This document shows positions 8,658 to 18,234 of a stretch of DNA of 64,000 nucleotides, piece after piece; position 1 is the stretch's first letter, and every line of letters starts with the position of its first letter. The translations under genes and the position numbers were made by a program. Under the pieces are notes generated by a model. That model saw only the letters and a list, made by a program, of their open reading frames with translations, was not told where the DNA came from and made no database searches. Source of the DNA: Desulfosarcina sp. BuS5 (GTDB taxonomy: Bacteria; Desulfobacterota; Desulfobacteria; Desulfobacterales; BuS5); the NCBI RefSeq assembly GCF_028752835.1, contig NZ_CP087952.1:2089041-2153040 (forward strand). Reading direction: 5' to 3'.

Positions 8658-9740
8658 ATGCCCACAAATACCATATTAGTCACCGGCGGCGCCGGCTTTA
8701 TCGGAACGAATTTTATCCGCAATACACTTTCAAAAAGACCTGACTTGTATATTGTAAATCTGGATGCATTGACATACGCGGGCAATCCGGGCAATTTCAA
8801 TGATCTTGATGCGGCTATGGCAAAACGATACAAATTCGTTCACGGTGATATCAGGGACACGGGATTGCTCCAAAAACTTTTCAAAGAAAATAAATTCAAA
8901 AGCGTTGTTCATTTTGCCGCGGAATCTCACGTTGACAGATCAATCCATGGCCCGGAGGCATTTCTGGAAGCGAATGTTGAAGGGACGTTTCGATTGCTCG
9001 AAGCGGCCGGAAAATATTGGGAGACCTCGGAAAAGCCTGAAGTATTTCGTTTTCTGCATGTCTCAACTGACGAGGTGTACGGGAGCCTGGAAGCTGAGGG
9101 TTACTTTACGGAAAAAACGCCTTATGATCCGTCAAGCCCCTATTCAGCATCAAAAGCTGCGTCAGATCATTTTGTCCGGGCCTATTTCAGAACATATGGC
9201 CTGCCGACCCTGATAACCAACTGTTCCAATAATTACGGGCCATATCAATTCCCTGAAAAGCTGATCCCTTTGATGATTCTGAATATCATTGAAGAAAAAC
9301 CTCTTCCCCTTTACGGAGATGGCAAGAATGTACGTGACTGGCTCTATGTTGCCGACCATTGCGATGCCCTGATCAGAGTTCTTGAAAAAGGCAAGCCCGG
9401 AGAAACGTACAACATCGGTGGGGGCGCCGAGATGAAAAATATCGAGATAGTCCATGGGCTGTGCGACCTGCTGGATGCCCGCCTGAATCGGTCCGTCAAT
9501 GATTCAAGCCGTGGCCTGATCAACTTCGTTGAGGATCGTTTAGGTCATGATCGGCGCTATGCGATTGATGCAACAAAAATCAGGAAGGAACTGGACTGGC
9601 AACCAAAATATCGTTTTGAGGATGCTCTCGAAAAAACAGTGGACTGGTACATGAATAATATGGAATGGATCGATTCTGTCCGAAGCGGCGAATACCGTAA
9701 ATGGATTGAACTTAATTATCAAAGCAGAAAAAAAGAATAA
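8658..9740 (+). CDS. rfbB: dTDP-glucose 4,6-dehydratase
   Basis: NAD+-dependent dehydratase converting dTDP-glucose to dTDP-4-keto-6-deoxyglucose. The N-terminal TGGAGFIGTNF loop binds NAD, HFAAESHVDRS follows, STDEVYGSL carries the catalytic Asp/Glu of this subfamily, and YSASKAASD supplies Tyr and Lys. 360 aa is the usual length. It starts 2 bases after the rfbD stop and lies in the same operon. Nothing is unusual apart from a slightly long C-terminal tail. Confidence 0.95.
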   Translation: MPTNTILVTGGAGFIGTNFIRNTLSKRPDLYIVNLDALTYAGNPGNFNDLDAAMAKRYKFVHGDIRDTGLLQKLFKENKFKSVVHFAAESHVDRSIHGPEAFLEANVEGTFRLLEAAGKYWETSEKPEVFRFLHVSTDEVYGSLEAEGYFTEKTPYDPSSPYSASKAASDHFVRAYFRTYGLPTLITNCSNNYGPYQFPEKLIPLMILNIIEEKPLPLYGDGKNVRDWLYVADHCDALIRVLEKGKPGETYNIGGGAEMKNIEIVHGLCDLLDARLNRSVNDSSRGLINFVEDRLGHDRRYAIDATKIRKELDWQPKYRFEDALEKTVDWYMNNMEWIDSVRSGEYRKWIELNYQSRKKE

Positions 9741-9779
9741 TACGCCAAAAAAATTCGGCCAAAAAATGGAGTTGACACA

Positions 9780-10655
9780 GTGAAAGGAATTATCCTTGCA
9801 GGCGGTTCAGGCACACGCCTGTACCCGATTACAAGAGTGGTAAGCAAACAGTTGCTGCCGGTATATGACAAACCCATGATTTACTACCCGCTTTCGCTGC
9901 TCATGCTTGCAGGCATACGCGAAATTCTTGTTATCTCCACGCCGCACGATCTGCCTTTGTTCAAAGAATTGCTCGGTGACGGCGCCCAATGGGGCCTTGA
10001 TTTCAGCTTTGCCGAACAACCAAGACCGGATGGCCTGGCCCAGGCGTTTATCATCGGTAATGATTTTATCGGAGATGATTATGTTTGTATGGTACTTGGA
10101 GACAATATTTTTTATGGCCACGGGTTTACCTCCCAGCTTTTAGAAGCGGCCGGACTGAAGGATGGTGCAACTGTCTTCGGTTATTGGGTAAAAGACCCGG
10201 GACGATATGGCGTAGTATCCTTTGATGAAAAAGATCGGGCGGTAAATATTGATGAGAAGCCTGTGAACCCCAAATCCAATTATGCGGTCACCGGACTCTA
10301 TTTCTACGATAATCGCGTAAAAGAGATCGCCGCAGGGCTAAAACCCTCTGATCGTGGGGAACTGGAGATCACGGATGTAAATCGTATCTATCTGGAAATG
10401 GGATCTTTGTATGTGAAAAAGATTGGACGCGGCATTGCATGGCTTGACACCGGTACGCAAGAGAGTTTAATGCAGGCGGCAAACTTTATGCAAGTTATCG
10501 AGGAGAGGCAAGGCTTAAAAGTTTCCTGTGTTGAAGAAATTGCATATCGCCTGGGATATATCGATGCAAGCCAATTGGAAGCGCTTGCAAAGCCATTATT
10601 AAAAAATGGATATGGGCGGTATTTAATAGGCTTACTGAAACGAAAGGGACTTTAA
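9780..10655 (+). CDS. rfbA: Glucose-1-phosphate thymidylyltransferase
   Basis: Makes dTDP-glucose from glucose 1-phosphate and dTTP, the first step of the rhamnose pathway. The N-terminus [18 protein letters not shown] is the nucleotidyltransferase signature, [17 protein letters not shown] follows, and VLGDNIFYG contains the metal-binding Asp. The start codon is GTG at 9780, 39 bases after rfbB. The last codon abuts the first codon of rfbC. Length (291 aa) is standard. Feedback inhibition by dTDP-rhamnose is known for the family. Confidence 0.95.
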   Translation: MKGIILAGGSGTRLYPITRVVSKQLLPVYDKPMIYYPLSLLMLAGIREILVISTPHDLPLFKELLGDGAQWGLDFSFAEQPRPDGLAQAFIIGNDFIGDDYVCMVLGDNIFYGHGFTSQLLEAAGLKDGATVFGYWVKDPGRYGVVSFDEKDRAVNIDEKPVNPKSNYAVTGLYFYDNRVKEIAAGLKPSDRGELEITDVNRIYLEMGSLYVKKIGRGIAWLDTGTQESLMQAANFMQVIEERQGLKVSCVEEIAYRLGYIDASQLEALAKPLLKNGYGRYLIGLLKRKGL

Positions 10656-11222
10656 TTGAAAATAACGAATACGCAACTCCCCGGCGTTTTAATCATTGAG
10701 CCGGATCTATTCGAAGATAGTCGCGGCTTTTTTATGGAAACATATCATAAAGAAAGATACAGGACCACCGGTATAGATACGGAATTTGTGCAGGATAACA
10801 TCTCTTTTTCGACAAAGGGAACTCTCAGAGGATTGCATTTTCAATATCCCCACAGTCAAGCCAAGTTGGTGCAAGTGTTCATGGGCGAAGTTTTTGATGT
10901 GGCAATTGACATTCGCAAAGGTTCAGTAACCTTTGGTAAGTGGTTCGGGACCACCCTTTCATCCGACAATAAGCAACAGTTGTTCATACCGGCAGGATTT
11001 GCCCATGGCTTTTGTGTTTTGAGTGAAACCGCATTGTTTTCGTATAAATGCACCGAGTTCTATTCGTCTGCTGATGAAAGAGGGATTCTCTGGTCTGACC
11101 CGGAGATTGGAATAGAATGGCCGATAAATGATCCGCTCCTTTCTGACAATGATGCACAACATCCATGCTTTAAAGATGTGAATCCTGAGCGCTTGCCGCC
11201 CTTTCTCCCTTTGTCGGAATAG
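10656..11222 (+). CDS. rfbC: dTDP-4-dehydrorhamnose 3,5-epimerase
   Basis: Cupin-fold epimerase acting between RfbB and RfbD. The motif SRGFFMETYH and the active-site sequence LRGLHFQYPH (catalytic His) are intact, as is PAGFAHGFCVLS. 188 aa is normal. It starts with TTG at 10656, immediately after the rfbA stop, which implies translational coupling; no ATG exists nearby in frame. Last gene of the operon. Confidence 0.94.
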   Translation: MKITNTQLPGVLIIEPDLFEDSRGFFMETYHKERYRTTGIDTEFVQDNISFSTKGTLRGLHFQYPHSQAKLVQVFMGEVFDVAIDIRKGSVTFGKWFGTTLSSDNKQQLFIPAGFAHGFCVLSETALFSYKCTEFYSSADERGILWSDPEIGIEWPINDPLLSDNDAQHPCFKDVNPERLPPFLPLSE

Positions 11223-11231
11223 ATGGTGAGC

Positions 11232-11311
11232 AAAGTTTTAAGTGGTTAAGTTTATGTTAAGTGTTAAGTGGTGTATTTCTTAAAACTTAACCACTTAAAA
11301 CCTAAAACTTG
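11232..11311. repeat. Inverted repeat after the rhamnose operon
   Basis: The left arm at 11232-11253 and right arm at 11282-11301 pair over about 19 bases (AAGTTTTAAGTGGTTAAG and its complement) around a 28-base loop. No clean T-run follows, so it is a dispersed repeat rather than a typical terminator, though it could still stop transcription. The block AAGTTTTAGGTTTTAAGTG, read from its complement, recurs at 32850-32868. Confidence 0.5.
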
Positions 11312-11384
11312 TATTCCCTAATAGCTCAGTTTAGGAAATATAACATAACTCGTTAAAATTTTAATAAAAACATGGCTTAAGTTA

Positions 11385-12830
11385 ATGATAGACCGTATTT
11401 TCCATTTATCAGAATCTGATACCGACTTCCGTACGGAAATTCTTGCAGGCATTACAACATTCCTTACAATGGCTTATATAATTTTTTTGCAGCCGGCGGT
11501 AATGTCGGGCTACCTGTTCGGCATCGATACGGGAATGGATTTCGGCGCTGTTATGGTAGCCACATGTGGCGCGGCAGCTTTAGCAACATTTATTATGGGG
11601 TTATATGCCGGATACCCTATAGCCCAGGCGCCGGGAATGGGGGAAAACTTTTTTTTCGTCTTTTCCGTAATACCGGCTGCCGCTGCTTTACCGGCCGTCG
11701 TTACTGGTGCGGCATCTGCATGGCAGGTTGCCCTGGGAGTTGTTTTTATTTCAGGCATAGCATTCTTTTTACTCTCTATCACCGGTGTCAGGGAGATGAT
11801 AATCAATGCCATCAGCCCAAATTTAAGAATAGCCATTGCCGTTGGAATAGGCATGTTTATCGCCTTTATCGGTTTGCAGAATGCCGGTGTTATTATTAAA
11901 GATCCATCAACCGGAGTAAAACTGAACAAATTTTTTACCTCTCCTGATTTGGTTATATTTTTTTTCGGACTATTGCTGACGGCCACACTTCTTGCAAGAA
12001 ACGTCAGGGCTGCAATTTTATGGGGAATAGCCGGAGCAACATTATTATCTGTTATACTCAAGCTGTTACTTCCGCATATTTATGATGTGCCGCAGATTGT
12101 TATTATTAAGGATTCGATGCTGATGACAAGATTTACCCTGCCTGAGCCGGGGACAAATTTAATTAGTTGCCTGGTGGACATACCTCCTTCACCATTACCC
12201 ACGTTAATGAAAATGGATATTAAGCATGCCCTTTCCCTTACTATGCTTCCATTTATTATGATATTTATTTTTATGGATGTATTCGACACAATCGGCACAT
12301 TAATAGGAGTAAGCGAGCAGGCCGGGTTCATAAAAGATAACCGGCTGCCGCACGCAAACCGGGTGCTGCTTTCGGATGCGGCCGGAACTGTGGCGGGCGC
12401 TTGCATGGGCACAAGCACGGTTACAAGTTTTATAGAAAGCACCGCCGGAGTTGAGCAGGGTGGTCGTACAGGTCTGACCGCCGTTACCGTGGGAGTGCTG
12501 TTTATCGCGGCGCTCTTTTTCAGTCCTCTTGTGAATATGATAGGGAGTTATCCACCCATTACAGCTCCGGCTCTTATGGTTGTCGGAGCAATGATGTTTA
12601 AAAATATTGTAAACATAGACTGGAAAGATTTGAGTGAATCGATGCCGTGTTTTCTTATTATTTTAGGGATTCCACTCTCATATTCCATAGCGGATGGTCT
12701 TGCCCTGGGCTTTATCTGTTATCCGATAATTAAATTGTTCAGCGGCAGGGGAGGGGAGGTTCAATGGTTTGCTTATGTTCTTGCCATTGTGCTGCTTGGA
12801 TATTTTCTGTTTGTTCGTGTTTTGGTTTAA
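11385..12830 (+). CDS. NCS2-family purine permease (AzgA/PbuG-like)
   Basis: Inner-membrane nucleobase:cation symporter of about 12-14 hydrophobic segments and 481 aa. The N-terminal TEILAGITTFLTMAYIIFLQ and the QAPGMGENFFFVF segment are hallmarks of the AzgA group (adenine, guanine, hypoxanthine). FMDVFDTIGTLIGV and GTSTVTSFIESTAGVEQGGR are the second conserved half. The substrate is probably a purine base; uracil or xanthine cannot be excluded. It overlaps or abuts the MFS gene downstream, so both may form one transcript. Confidence 0.88.
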   Translation: MIDRIFHLSESDTDFRTEILAGITTFLTMAYIIFLQPAVMSGYLFGIDTGMDFGAVMVATCGAAALATFIMGLYAGYPIAQAPGMGENFFFVFSVIPAAAALPAVVTGAASAWQVALGVVFISGIAFFLLSITGVREMIINAISPNLRIAIAVGIGMFIAFIGLQNAGVIIKDPSTGVKLNKFFTSPDLVIFFFGLLLTATLLARNVRAAILWGIAGATLLSVILKLLLPHIYDVPQIVIIKDSMLMTRFTLPEPGTNLISCLVDIPPSPLPTLMKMDIKHALSLTMLPFIMIFIFMDVFDTIGTLIGVSEQAGFIKDNRLPHANRVLLSDAAGTVAGACMGTSTVTSFIESTAGVEQGGRTGLTAVTVGVLFIAALFFSPLVNMIGSYPPITAPALMVVGAMMFKNIVNIDWKDLSESMPCFLIILGIPLSYSIADGLALGFICYPIIKLFSGRGGEVQWFAYVLAIVLLGYFLFVRVLV

Positions 12831-12867
12831 GGAAGGGGTAAACAAAACGAAAATAAAAAACAACAGA

Positions 12868-13965
12868 ATGTATCATTTCCTGATCATGCTTACTATTGCT
12901 TCAACTGTAGGGCTTCAGGCCTGGAGGACCCTGTTTAATAATTTTGCGGTAGAGACAGCGGGCATGGAAGGCAGCCATATCGGAATGCTTCAGTCTGTCA
13001 GGGAGATTCCCGGTTTCCTTGCGTTACTGGCTGTTTATATACTTCTGCTCATAAAAGAATACCGTCTTTCCGCGCTTTCGATTATATTCCTTGGTCTCGG
13101 CGTTGCGATGACAGGCCTCTTTCCGACTTATGAGGGCCTGATTATCACAACCCTGATCATGAGTTTCGGCTTCCATTATTATGAGACCACCAACCAATCC
13201 CTGGTTCTTCAATATTTTGATAAAAAGACATCCCCACATGTATTCGGCAAACAGCGGAGCATAGCGGCGGCGGCCAATATCGGAATCGGAATTTTTATTT
13301 TTTTTATATCGCCATTATTAAATTATACCAGGATTTATCTGATCATTGGAGTTCTTGTTTTTGCAGCGGGAATTTGGGGCTTTTTTCAGAACCCGTCCGA
13401 TAAACATATTATTCCCCAGCGGAAAAGAATGATCTTAAGAAAAAAATACCTCTTATTCTATTTCCTTACCTTTATGGCCGGCGCCCGGCGGCAGATTTTT
13501 GTGGCCTTTGCGGTTTTTCTTATGGTAAAAAAGTTCAATTTTTCAATTCGCGAGATTACGCTGCTCTTTGTTTTGAATAATCTGATCAACTTTTTTCTCA
13601 GTCCTCTGATCGGCAAGGGGATAATCAGATTCGGCGAAAAAAAAATTCTGACATTAGAATATGCAAGTCTTATTTTTATTTTTAGCGGTTATGCCCTGGT
13701 TCATTCCAGGCTGCTGGTGGCGGCTCTTTATATTCTGGATCATGTTTTTTTCAATTTTTCCATTGCCATTAGAACGTATTTCCAGAAAATAGGGGATCCG
13801 AAAGACATTGCACCGAGTATGGCCGCCGGTTTTACTATTAATCATATTGCTGCGGTTGCGCTGCCGTGCGTGGGCGGGCTTTTGTGGATGGTCGATTACC
13901 GGATACCATTTATAGCCGGAGCCTGCCTGAGTTGTATATCTCTTGCGGCAGTGCAAAAAATATGA
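12868..13965 (+). CDS. MFS-type membrane transporter
   Basis: Roughly 365-aa membrane protein with about 10-12 hydrophobic segments arranged in two halves and no other domain. An open frame reaches back to 12769 inside the permease gene, but the first membrane helix begins at the Met at 12868 (MYHFLIMLTIAS), so I chose it. A GGAAGGGG stretch 28 bases upstream is poorly spaced, leaving the start uncertain. Substrate unknown. The sequence resembles the poorly characterised MFS proteins found in sulfate reducers. It is convergent with the NifU-like gene. Confidence 0.7.
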   Translation: MYHFLIMLTIASTVGLQAWRTLFNNFAVETAGMEGSHIGMLQSVREIPGFLALLAVYILLLIKEYRLSALSIIFLGLGVAMTGLFPTYEGLIITTLIMSFGFHYYETTNQSLVLQYFDKKTSPHVFGKQRSIAAAANIGIGIFIFFISPLLNYTRIYLIIGVLVFAAGIWGFFQNPSDKHIIPQRKRMILRKKYLLFYFLTFMAGARRQIFVAFAVFLMVKKFNFSIREITLLFVLNNLINFFLSPLIGKGIIRFGEKKILTLEYASLIFIFSGYALVHSRLLVAALYILDHVFFNFSIAIRTYFQKIGDPKDIAPSMAAGFTINHIAAVALPCVGGLLWMVDYRIPFIAGACLSCISLAAVQKI

Positions 13966-13967
13966 CG

Positions 13968-14003
13968 CGGAGCGGCAATATTCCTTTCAAGCTCCGACTC
14001 TTT
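13968..14003 (+). terminator. Possible Rho-independent terminator after the MFS gene
   Basis: CGGAGC at 13968-13973 pairs with GCTCCG at 13991-13996 across a 17-base loop, followed by ACTCTTTTT. It overlaps the 3' end of the convergent NifU-like gene. Stem is short, so confidence is moderate. Confidence 0.4.
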
Positions 14004-14433
14004 TTGCTTCCTTAATCATATAATCATCGAGAGCTGTATGAAGAGCAGACGCAGATAAAAAGGCACAATGTTGATCCTCCTCAGGCAGGCCCCCTATTTT
14101 TTTTAAGATAGATTCTCCGGTGATATCCGAAATTTCGTCAGGACTCTTTTCAAGGGATAGTTCTGCGGCAAATGATCCGCAGACTGTACTTGACATACAG
14201 CCATTTGTTTCAAATAATGCTTTTTTGACTTTATTATTTTCAAATTTTAAAAAAATTTGTATGGTATCACCGCATGACCCTGTGACGCGCCCATATCCGT
14301 CAGGATTATCTATGGCGCCCATATAGAGCGGCTTAAGCCACCTTTGAAATGCAATGTCGCCATAAACTGCTCTTGTTTCATCAAAAATTTGATCCTGTAA
14401 ATTCTTAACAAAAGCGTCAAGATTATTACTCAT
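13987..14433 (-). CDS. NifU/IscU-like Fe-S cluster scaffold
   Basis: 148-aa protein of the IscU/NifU N-terminal fold, which assembles Fe-S clusters on three conserved cysteines. These are visible at C54 (GSCGD), C79 (TNGCMSS) and C123 (DQHCAFL), with neighbouring acidic and His residues as in the family. It carries an extra ~30-residue N-terminal extension (FDETRAVYGDIAFQRW) that is typical of the variant found in sulfate reducers and is not seen in canonical IscU. No iscS or nifS lies beside it. It overlaps the upstream radical SAM gene by 8 bases, so the two are co-translated, perhaps supplying that enzyme's cluster. Confidence 0.85.
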   Translation of the reverse strand: MSNNLDAFVKNLQDQIFDETRAVYGDIAFQRWLKPLYMGAIDNPDGYGRVTGSCGDTIQIFLKFENNKVKKALFETNGCMSSTVCGSFAAELSLEKSPDEISDITGESILKKIGGLPEEDQHCAFLSASALHTALDDYMIKEAKRVGA

Positions 14434-15379
14434 CAGAATTTTTTCCCTTCATGCTTTCTGCCGCATAATATATAGTGCTGTTTTTACGTTCCATTCTGAT
14501 TTGATCGGTCCGCATCAGCTTTCCGAGATATTTTGAAACCTCATTGAGATGCATACCGAATATATCCGCAATCTGGTCCGCTGTACACGGTCGTCGCTGC
14601 AACATGGAAAAAATGGTTTGTTGGTTCACCTGCAAATGTTCGGCATGCTCTGTACTGAATTCTGCAATAACCTCCGCCGGAGGTTGAAACAGATGGGTTA
14701 GCGCCTCCATACGTTCTTTAGACAAGGCTGCGGCGAAATCCTCAGCCGGCGGACGAACAGCCGTATTCAGATTAATTCGATCCGGGCTGATTTCCTTTGC
14801 CAAAGCGGCAATTTTTCGGACATCGTCCGGGGTTGAGTTCATACCTTCCACCAAAAAAACCTCTATCCATAGCTCGCCATTGAATTGCGCACGAAAAGCC
14901 TTTTGACCTTCCAGAAGCTGATCGAACCGGGCTCGAGTATGGGGGCGGTTCACCAGCTCGTAGGAGTCCTGATCCCAGGCGCTAAGGGAAACCTTCACAA
15001 TGTCGGCAAAAGATGCCGCGTCGCGCACTTCCGGAAGATGCAGCATTGTTCCATTGGTCAATAGGAGGGCAGGTATTTTGCTGTTTCTTTGAATAAATTG
15101 AAGCACCTCCCCAAAGCGTGAGTGGAGCGTAGGCTCTCCGGAACCGGAAAGTGTGATATAATCCGCTTTACCGCTGTTTTTAAGCCAATCTTCAAGCTCG
15201 GCCAATACCATATCCGTAGGAACATATTCTTGCCTGGTTATTGTTTTTTCAGTGGTTCGTCCTAACTGGCAAAAAACACAATCAAGACTGCATTTTTTGT
15301 AAATATTCAAATCAACGCCCAAAGACCGTCCGAAACGGCGAGACGGAACCGGGCCAAACAGATATTTATAATCTCCCAT
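14426..15379 (-). CDS. Radical SAM protein with C-terminal winged helix
   Basis: 317-aa radical SAM enzyme. The [4Fe-4S] motif is C30-x3-C34-x2-C37 (KKCSLDCVFCQLG), preceded by FGPVPSRRFGRSLGVD, which is characteristic of a widespread uncharacterised family in anaerobes. SGSGEPTLHS provides the SAM-binding GGE-like motif. The last ~70 residues look like a winged-helix DNA-binding or protein-binding module (DQIADIFGMHLNEVSKYLGKL). This combination suggests either a regulator or a modifying enzyme; the substrate is unknown. It is the first gene of the pair with the NifU-like scaffold. Confidence 0.82.
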   Translation of the reverse strand: MGDYKYLFGPVPSRRFGRSLGVDLNIYKKCSLDCVFCQLGRTTEKTITRQEYVPTDMVLAELEDWLKNSGKADYITLSGSGEPTLHSRFGEVLQFIQRNSKIPALLLTNGTMLHLPEVRDAASFADIVKVSLSAWDQDSYELVNRPHTRARFDQLLEGQKAFRAQFNGELWIEVFLVEGMNSTPDDVRKIAALAKEISPDRINLNTAVRPPAEDFAAALSKERMEALTHLFQPPAEVIAEFSTEHAEHLQVNQQTIFSMLQRRPCTADQIADIFGMHLNEVSKYLGKLMRTDQIRMERKNSTIYYAAESMKGKNSDE

Positions 15380-15474
15380 TGATCACTTTTCCTTATTTTT
15401 TTACCAACTCCAATATCTCGTTAATAATTATTACGTCTGATAATGGATATTATGTAAACTTTTATTAAAATCGA

Positions 15475-15759
15475 TTATCCCGCATTTCCCTTGCTGTCTC
15501 CCACCCTTACAATCAGTTCTCTCACAGCAGGAACAACAAAAATATTATCATGTTTCATTTTGCTGAGGCATGAAGCAAGGATCTTGTTTTTTTTCTGAAT
15601 CGTTTTATGTTTATCCATTATGAAAAAATATTTTCCTTTAACTTTACATAGCCCGCTTTTCACATTGATTCCAGTGTTTTTAAAATTTTTTTCCGTAACA
15701 TCAATATCAAGCTTTTCTGCAAGATTTTTTAATTCCTGATAGATTTGTTCCGGTTTCAT
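15475..15759 (-). CDS. Small conserved-looking protein, unknown
   Basis: 94 aa, basic and soluble. It has a regular alternation of helix (first 25 residues) and strand-like segments (VKGKYFFIMD, IFVVPAVRELIVRV) and no cysteine pair or membrane segment. A weak AAGG sequence precedes the ATG at 15759. I do not recognise a named family. It stands alone between the radical SAM gene and the rearranged block. Confidence 0.45.
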   Translation of the reverse strand: MKPEQIYQELKNLAEKLDIDVTEKNFKNTGINVKSGLCKVKGKYFFIMDKHKTIQKKNKILASCLSKMKHDNIFVVPAVRELIVRVGDSKGNAG

Positions 15760-15847
15760 ATATATAACCTTAATGGTTAGGTGTAAATGATGTATAAATT
15801 TTCAGAATGAGGGGTAACTATAATCACAGAGTTCACTCTATTTGCCA

Positions 15848-16282
15848 TTAGTGGTGCACGAGCATGGCCCTTGTCATAAGTAGAAAACGAAATAAACTTT
15901 CTGTAGATAGCTTTTTAGATTTAAAATTACAGGTATTACGGTTTAAAATGTTCGGCAGACACTGAGGTTTACTGGAAATTTTATTCATCCCCCATTGGGC
16001 AAAAACAAAGTTTCCATCAATATCTTCAAAAGATGATCTGGATAGTTTATTTTTATATTTCAGGTATTTTTTAGTTTTGGCAATTAAAATTATATTGTTT
16101 TCTTTTGATAATTTATTGAAATTATTGATTGTAAGCAAACGCGAATGGGAATCATTATAGTTAAGCCCATACGATAATTCTCCTGCGCTGTTTAGTAATG
16201 CGACATTATTTCTTTTATAACCAGCATGCCCTGTCGGGCACAACAAAGAATGAAACAGTTGCATTTTAGTGATAAAGGTCAT
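15848..16282 (-). pseudogene. Remnant, possibly the C-terminus of a membrane glycosyltransferase
   Basis: The frame encodes GELSYGLNYND followed by ENNIILIAKTKKYLKYKN and FVFAQW, spaced like the periplasmic tail of GT39/ArnT-type mannosyltransferases. The preceding ~25 residues and the last ~45 residues do not fit, and no membrane helices are present, so only a fragment of a gene survives. It lies directly against the 5'-truncated IS copy, which suggests it was brought in or cut by the same rearrangement. The family assignment is from pattern only. Confidence 0.3.
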
Positions 16283-16985
16283 AACTATTCATTTTTTTTT
16301 ATTACCATATAAATTCAAAAGGATAATTATGACCAAGCCAATGGATGAACTATGGTCTTACCTTAAAAATAAAAGTCAACAATTATGGGTTTTTATCGCT
16401 CTTGAATCCACAACAAAATTCTGGATCGGTTTCGAGTTGGGTTCAAGAACAACTTACACTGCAAACCGTTTAGTAAAGGGCATTAAAAAGTTGGGCAAAT
16501 GGGGAAAAGATAATATATTAAAGGTCGCTACAGATAAATTAGCGGCTTACAAAAATGCGCTCGAAAACATTATGTCTGAAATTCCTTATGCTTACCTGCA
16601 AATTGTTAAGCGCCGAATAAAGCGTCGGCTTGTAACAGTTAAAAAATATTTTGTAAAAGGTACTGTAAAAGATTTCCCCGGAAAAAGCCAAAACACCTCA
16701 TTTATTGAGAGACTGAACCTTACCCTAAGGCAACATATCTCCTATCTTCAGAGAAAAACCCTGGGGTATTGCAAGAACAAGCTGAATTTTAGTAATGTAA
16801 TGTGGATTAACTTATTCAACTATAATTACATACAATTTCATAAGAGCTTACGAATACGAATTAACAATGAAAACGAGAAATTTATAAAAAAGTATAACCA
16901 TAATACACCGGCAATGCAGATGGGACTTACGAATTCTCCACTAAACTGGAGATATCTCATTACAGTCCCAATACCTTGTAAGTAG
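16269..16985 (+). pseudogene. IS1-like transposase, C-terminal part
   Basis: From the codon at 16340 onward the protein (MDELWSYLKN to VPIPCK) is the DDE catalytic half of an IS1-type transposase. It includes DELWSYLK and TDKLAAYKNALE, then the C-terminal region RLNLTLRQHISYLQRKTLGY. The first ~24 residues of the open frame come from unrelated flanking DNA. The zinc-finger and HTH N-terminus is absent, so it should not be functional alone. Taken with the other copy, the full transposase would be roughly 345 aa. Confidence 0.75.
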
Positions 16986-17023
16986 CTGATTTTTCGAACC
17001 TGCATTGTTTTGTAGGGACTACC
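16340..17023 (+). mobile_element. IS1-like element, 5'-truncated copy
   Basis: The right end at 17023 carries the terminal repeat (complement of GGTAGTCCCTACAAAACAAT). From 16340 to about 16601 it is identical by eye to the copy at 21133-22010, in the opposite orientation. The left part, including the left terminal repeat and the first ~45% of the transposase gene, is missing. It retains about 343 bp (16602-16945) that the other copy has lost. The right end cuts a response regulator gene. Confidence 0.8.
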
Positions 17024-17341
17024 GAAAAATGCAAAAGGTTTGGTTAAATAATCATCACTTCCCCTCTGAAAACCCTTTACACGATCCTGTACCGATCGTT
17101 TGGCGCTTAAAATAATAATAGGTGTATTGATTCCGTTCCGTCTTAACTGATCAATTACACTCAAGCCGTCAAGTTTGGGCAGCATTAAATCTAAAACAAT
17201 GGTATCATATGATAAGATACCGGCCATATGAAGAGCATCCTCACCATTTTCAACATGATCAACTGAAAAACCTTCCTCCTGAAAACCTTTTTTTATAAAA
17301 GAGGCAATTTTTACATCATCTTCAACGAGTAAAATTTTCAT
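17024..17341 (-). pseudogene. OmpR-type response regulator, cut by IS
   Basis: A complete receiver start (MKILLVEDDVKIASFIKKGF) with the phosphorylated Asp in IVLDLMLPKLDG and the conserved Lys in LTKPFAF. The frame then runs straight into the IS end at 17023, so the DNA-binding domain is lost and the last codons of the open frame are antisense IS sequence. Start ATG at 17341, with GGGAGC upstream. It is the last gene of the EIIA-CLC-Usp operon, 20 bases after usp. No histidine kinase is left beside it. Confidence 0.85.
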
Positions 17342-17361
17342 AATCGATTTTTTGCTCCCGC

Positions 17362-18201
17362 TCAAGCTGATAATCTATTTGCCACATAGTTGGGGCCTAC
17401 AATCAAAAGATTGTTGTAGATAGTCGAATGAAGCAGCTCCATTTTACTGCCGAACAGAATATCCCGAATCATGCCATGACCATATGCGCCTAGAACCACA
17501 AGAGAATCATGGGGAACATCGTAAAGGTTCTCTTCAAATTTTCCTTTGTCGAAAAACAGCCATTTGTTCAGGTGGCGGTTCAAGCGGTCATCCATATTTT
17601 GATCCTGAACCATTTTTTCATAATCGCTGCGGGTGTTTTTCTTTTCAAGCCGGGTTACTATATTCAGCGGCATCCCTGAGCTTTCACTGACCCGCAATCC
17701 AAGCCGAAGTGCATTCACAGCATTGGCCGATCCACCGAAAAAGACGGTTATGCTGTGCCATTCCTTAAAGACCGGACTTGTCAAAAGAACGGGAAAAGAT
17801 GCTGATTTTACAATATTTCTTACCTTGGTACCTATGTTGCCAAGACTAAGCCTTGAAGTTGTGTCACTAATACTGCGAGGACAGCACATATAGTCAAATT
17901 CAGTATTAATATCAGGCAGGGTTGAGGCGGTATAGTGTTTCGGTGTATAGAATCTTGCTTTGAAACCACCCTGCTCAACAAGTTCCGTAGCGTGTTGCAC
18001 GGATGTGTCCGGCGCAGTCAGGTATGAGTTGTCAAGATCGATCTGTGCGACTTCATTTTCAAAGTACATCAAGAATTTGGTATGTTTGGGAACGTAAATC
18101 ACAGGAGCTATCCCGACCTGGTTACAGAAATAGATGGATTGCAGCAGGGTCTCCCTTCCTACGGGAGAGTTTCTAAAAATATGAAATAGTTGATGATTCA
18201 T
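17362..18201 (-). CDS. Universal stress protein, tandem Usp domains
   Basis: About 279-aa cytoplasmic protein with two Usp-like halves. The second half ends in GAYGHGMIRDILFGS, an exact G-x2-G-x9-G-S ATP-binding signature; the first half is degenerate. An AAGGAG site 6 bases before ATG 18201 decides the start over the upstream in-frame codons. It is encoded directly after the CLC channel gene (33 bases from its stop to the chosen ATG), so it probably senses nucleotide or stress state for the same operon. Confidence 0.85.
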   Translation of the reverse strand: MNHQLFHIFRNSPVGRETLLQSIYFCNQVGIAPVIYVPKHTKFLMYFENEVAQIDLDNSYLTAPDTSVQHATELVEQGGFKARFYTPKHYTASTLPDINTEFDYMCCPRSISDTTSRLSLGNIGTKVRNIVKSASFPVLLTSPVFKEWHSITVFFGGSANAVNALRLGLRVSESSGMPLNIVTRLEKKNTRSDYEKMVQDQNMDDRLNRHLNKWLFFDKGKFEENLYDVPHDSLVVLGAYGHGMIRDILFGSKMELLHSTIYNNLLIVGPNYVANRLSA

Positions 18202-18234
18202 TTTATACTCCTTCCGGTTTATCCCAGAGCACAC

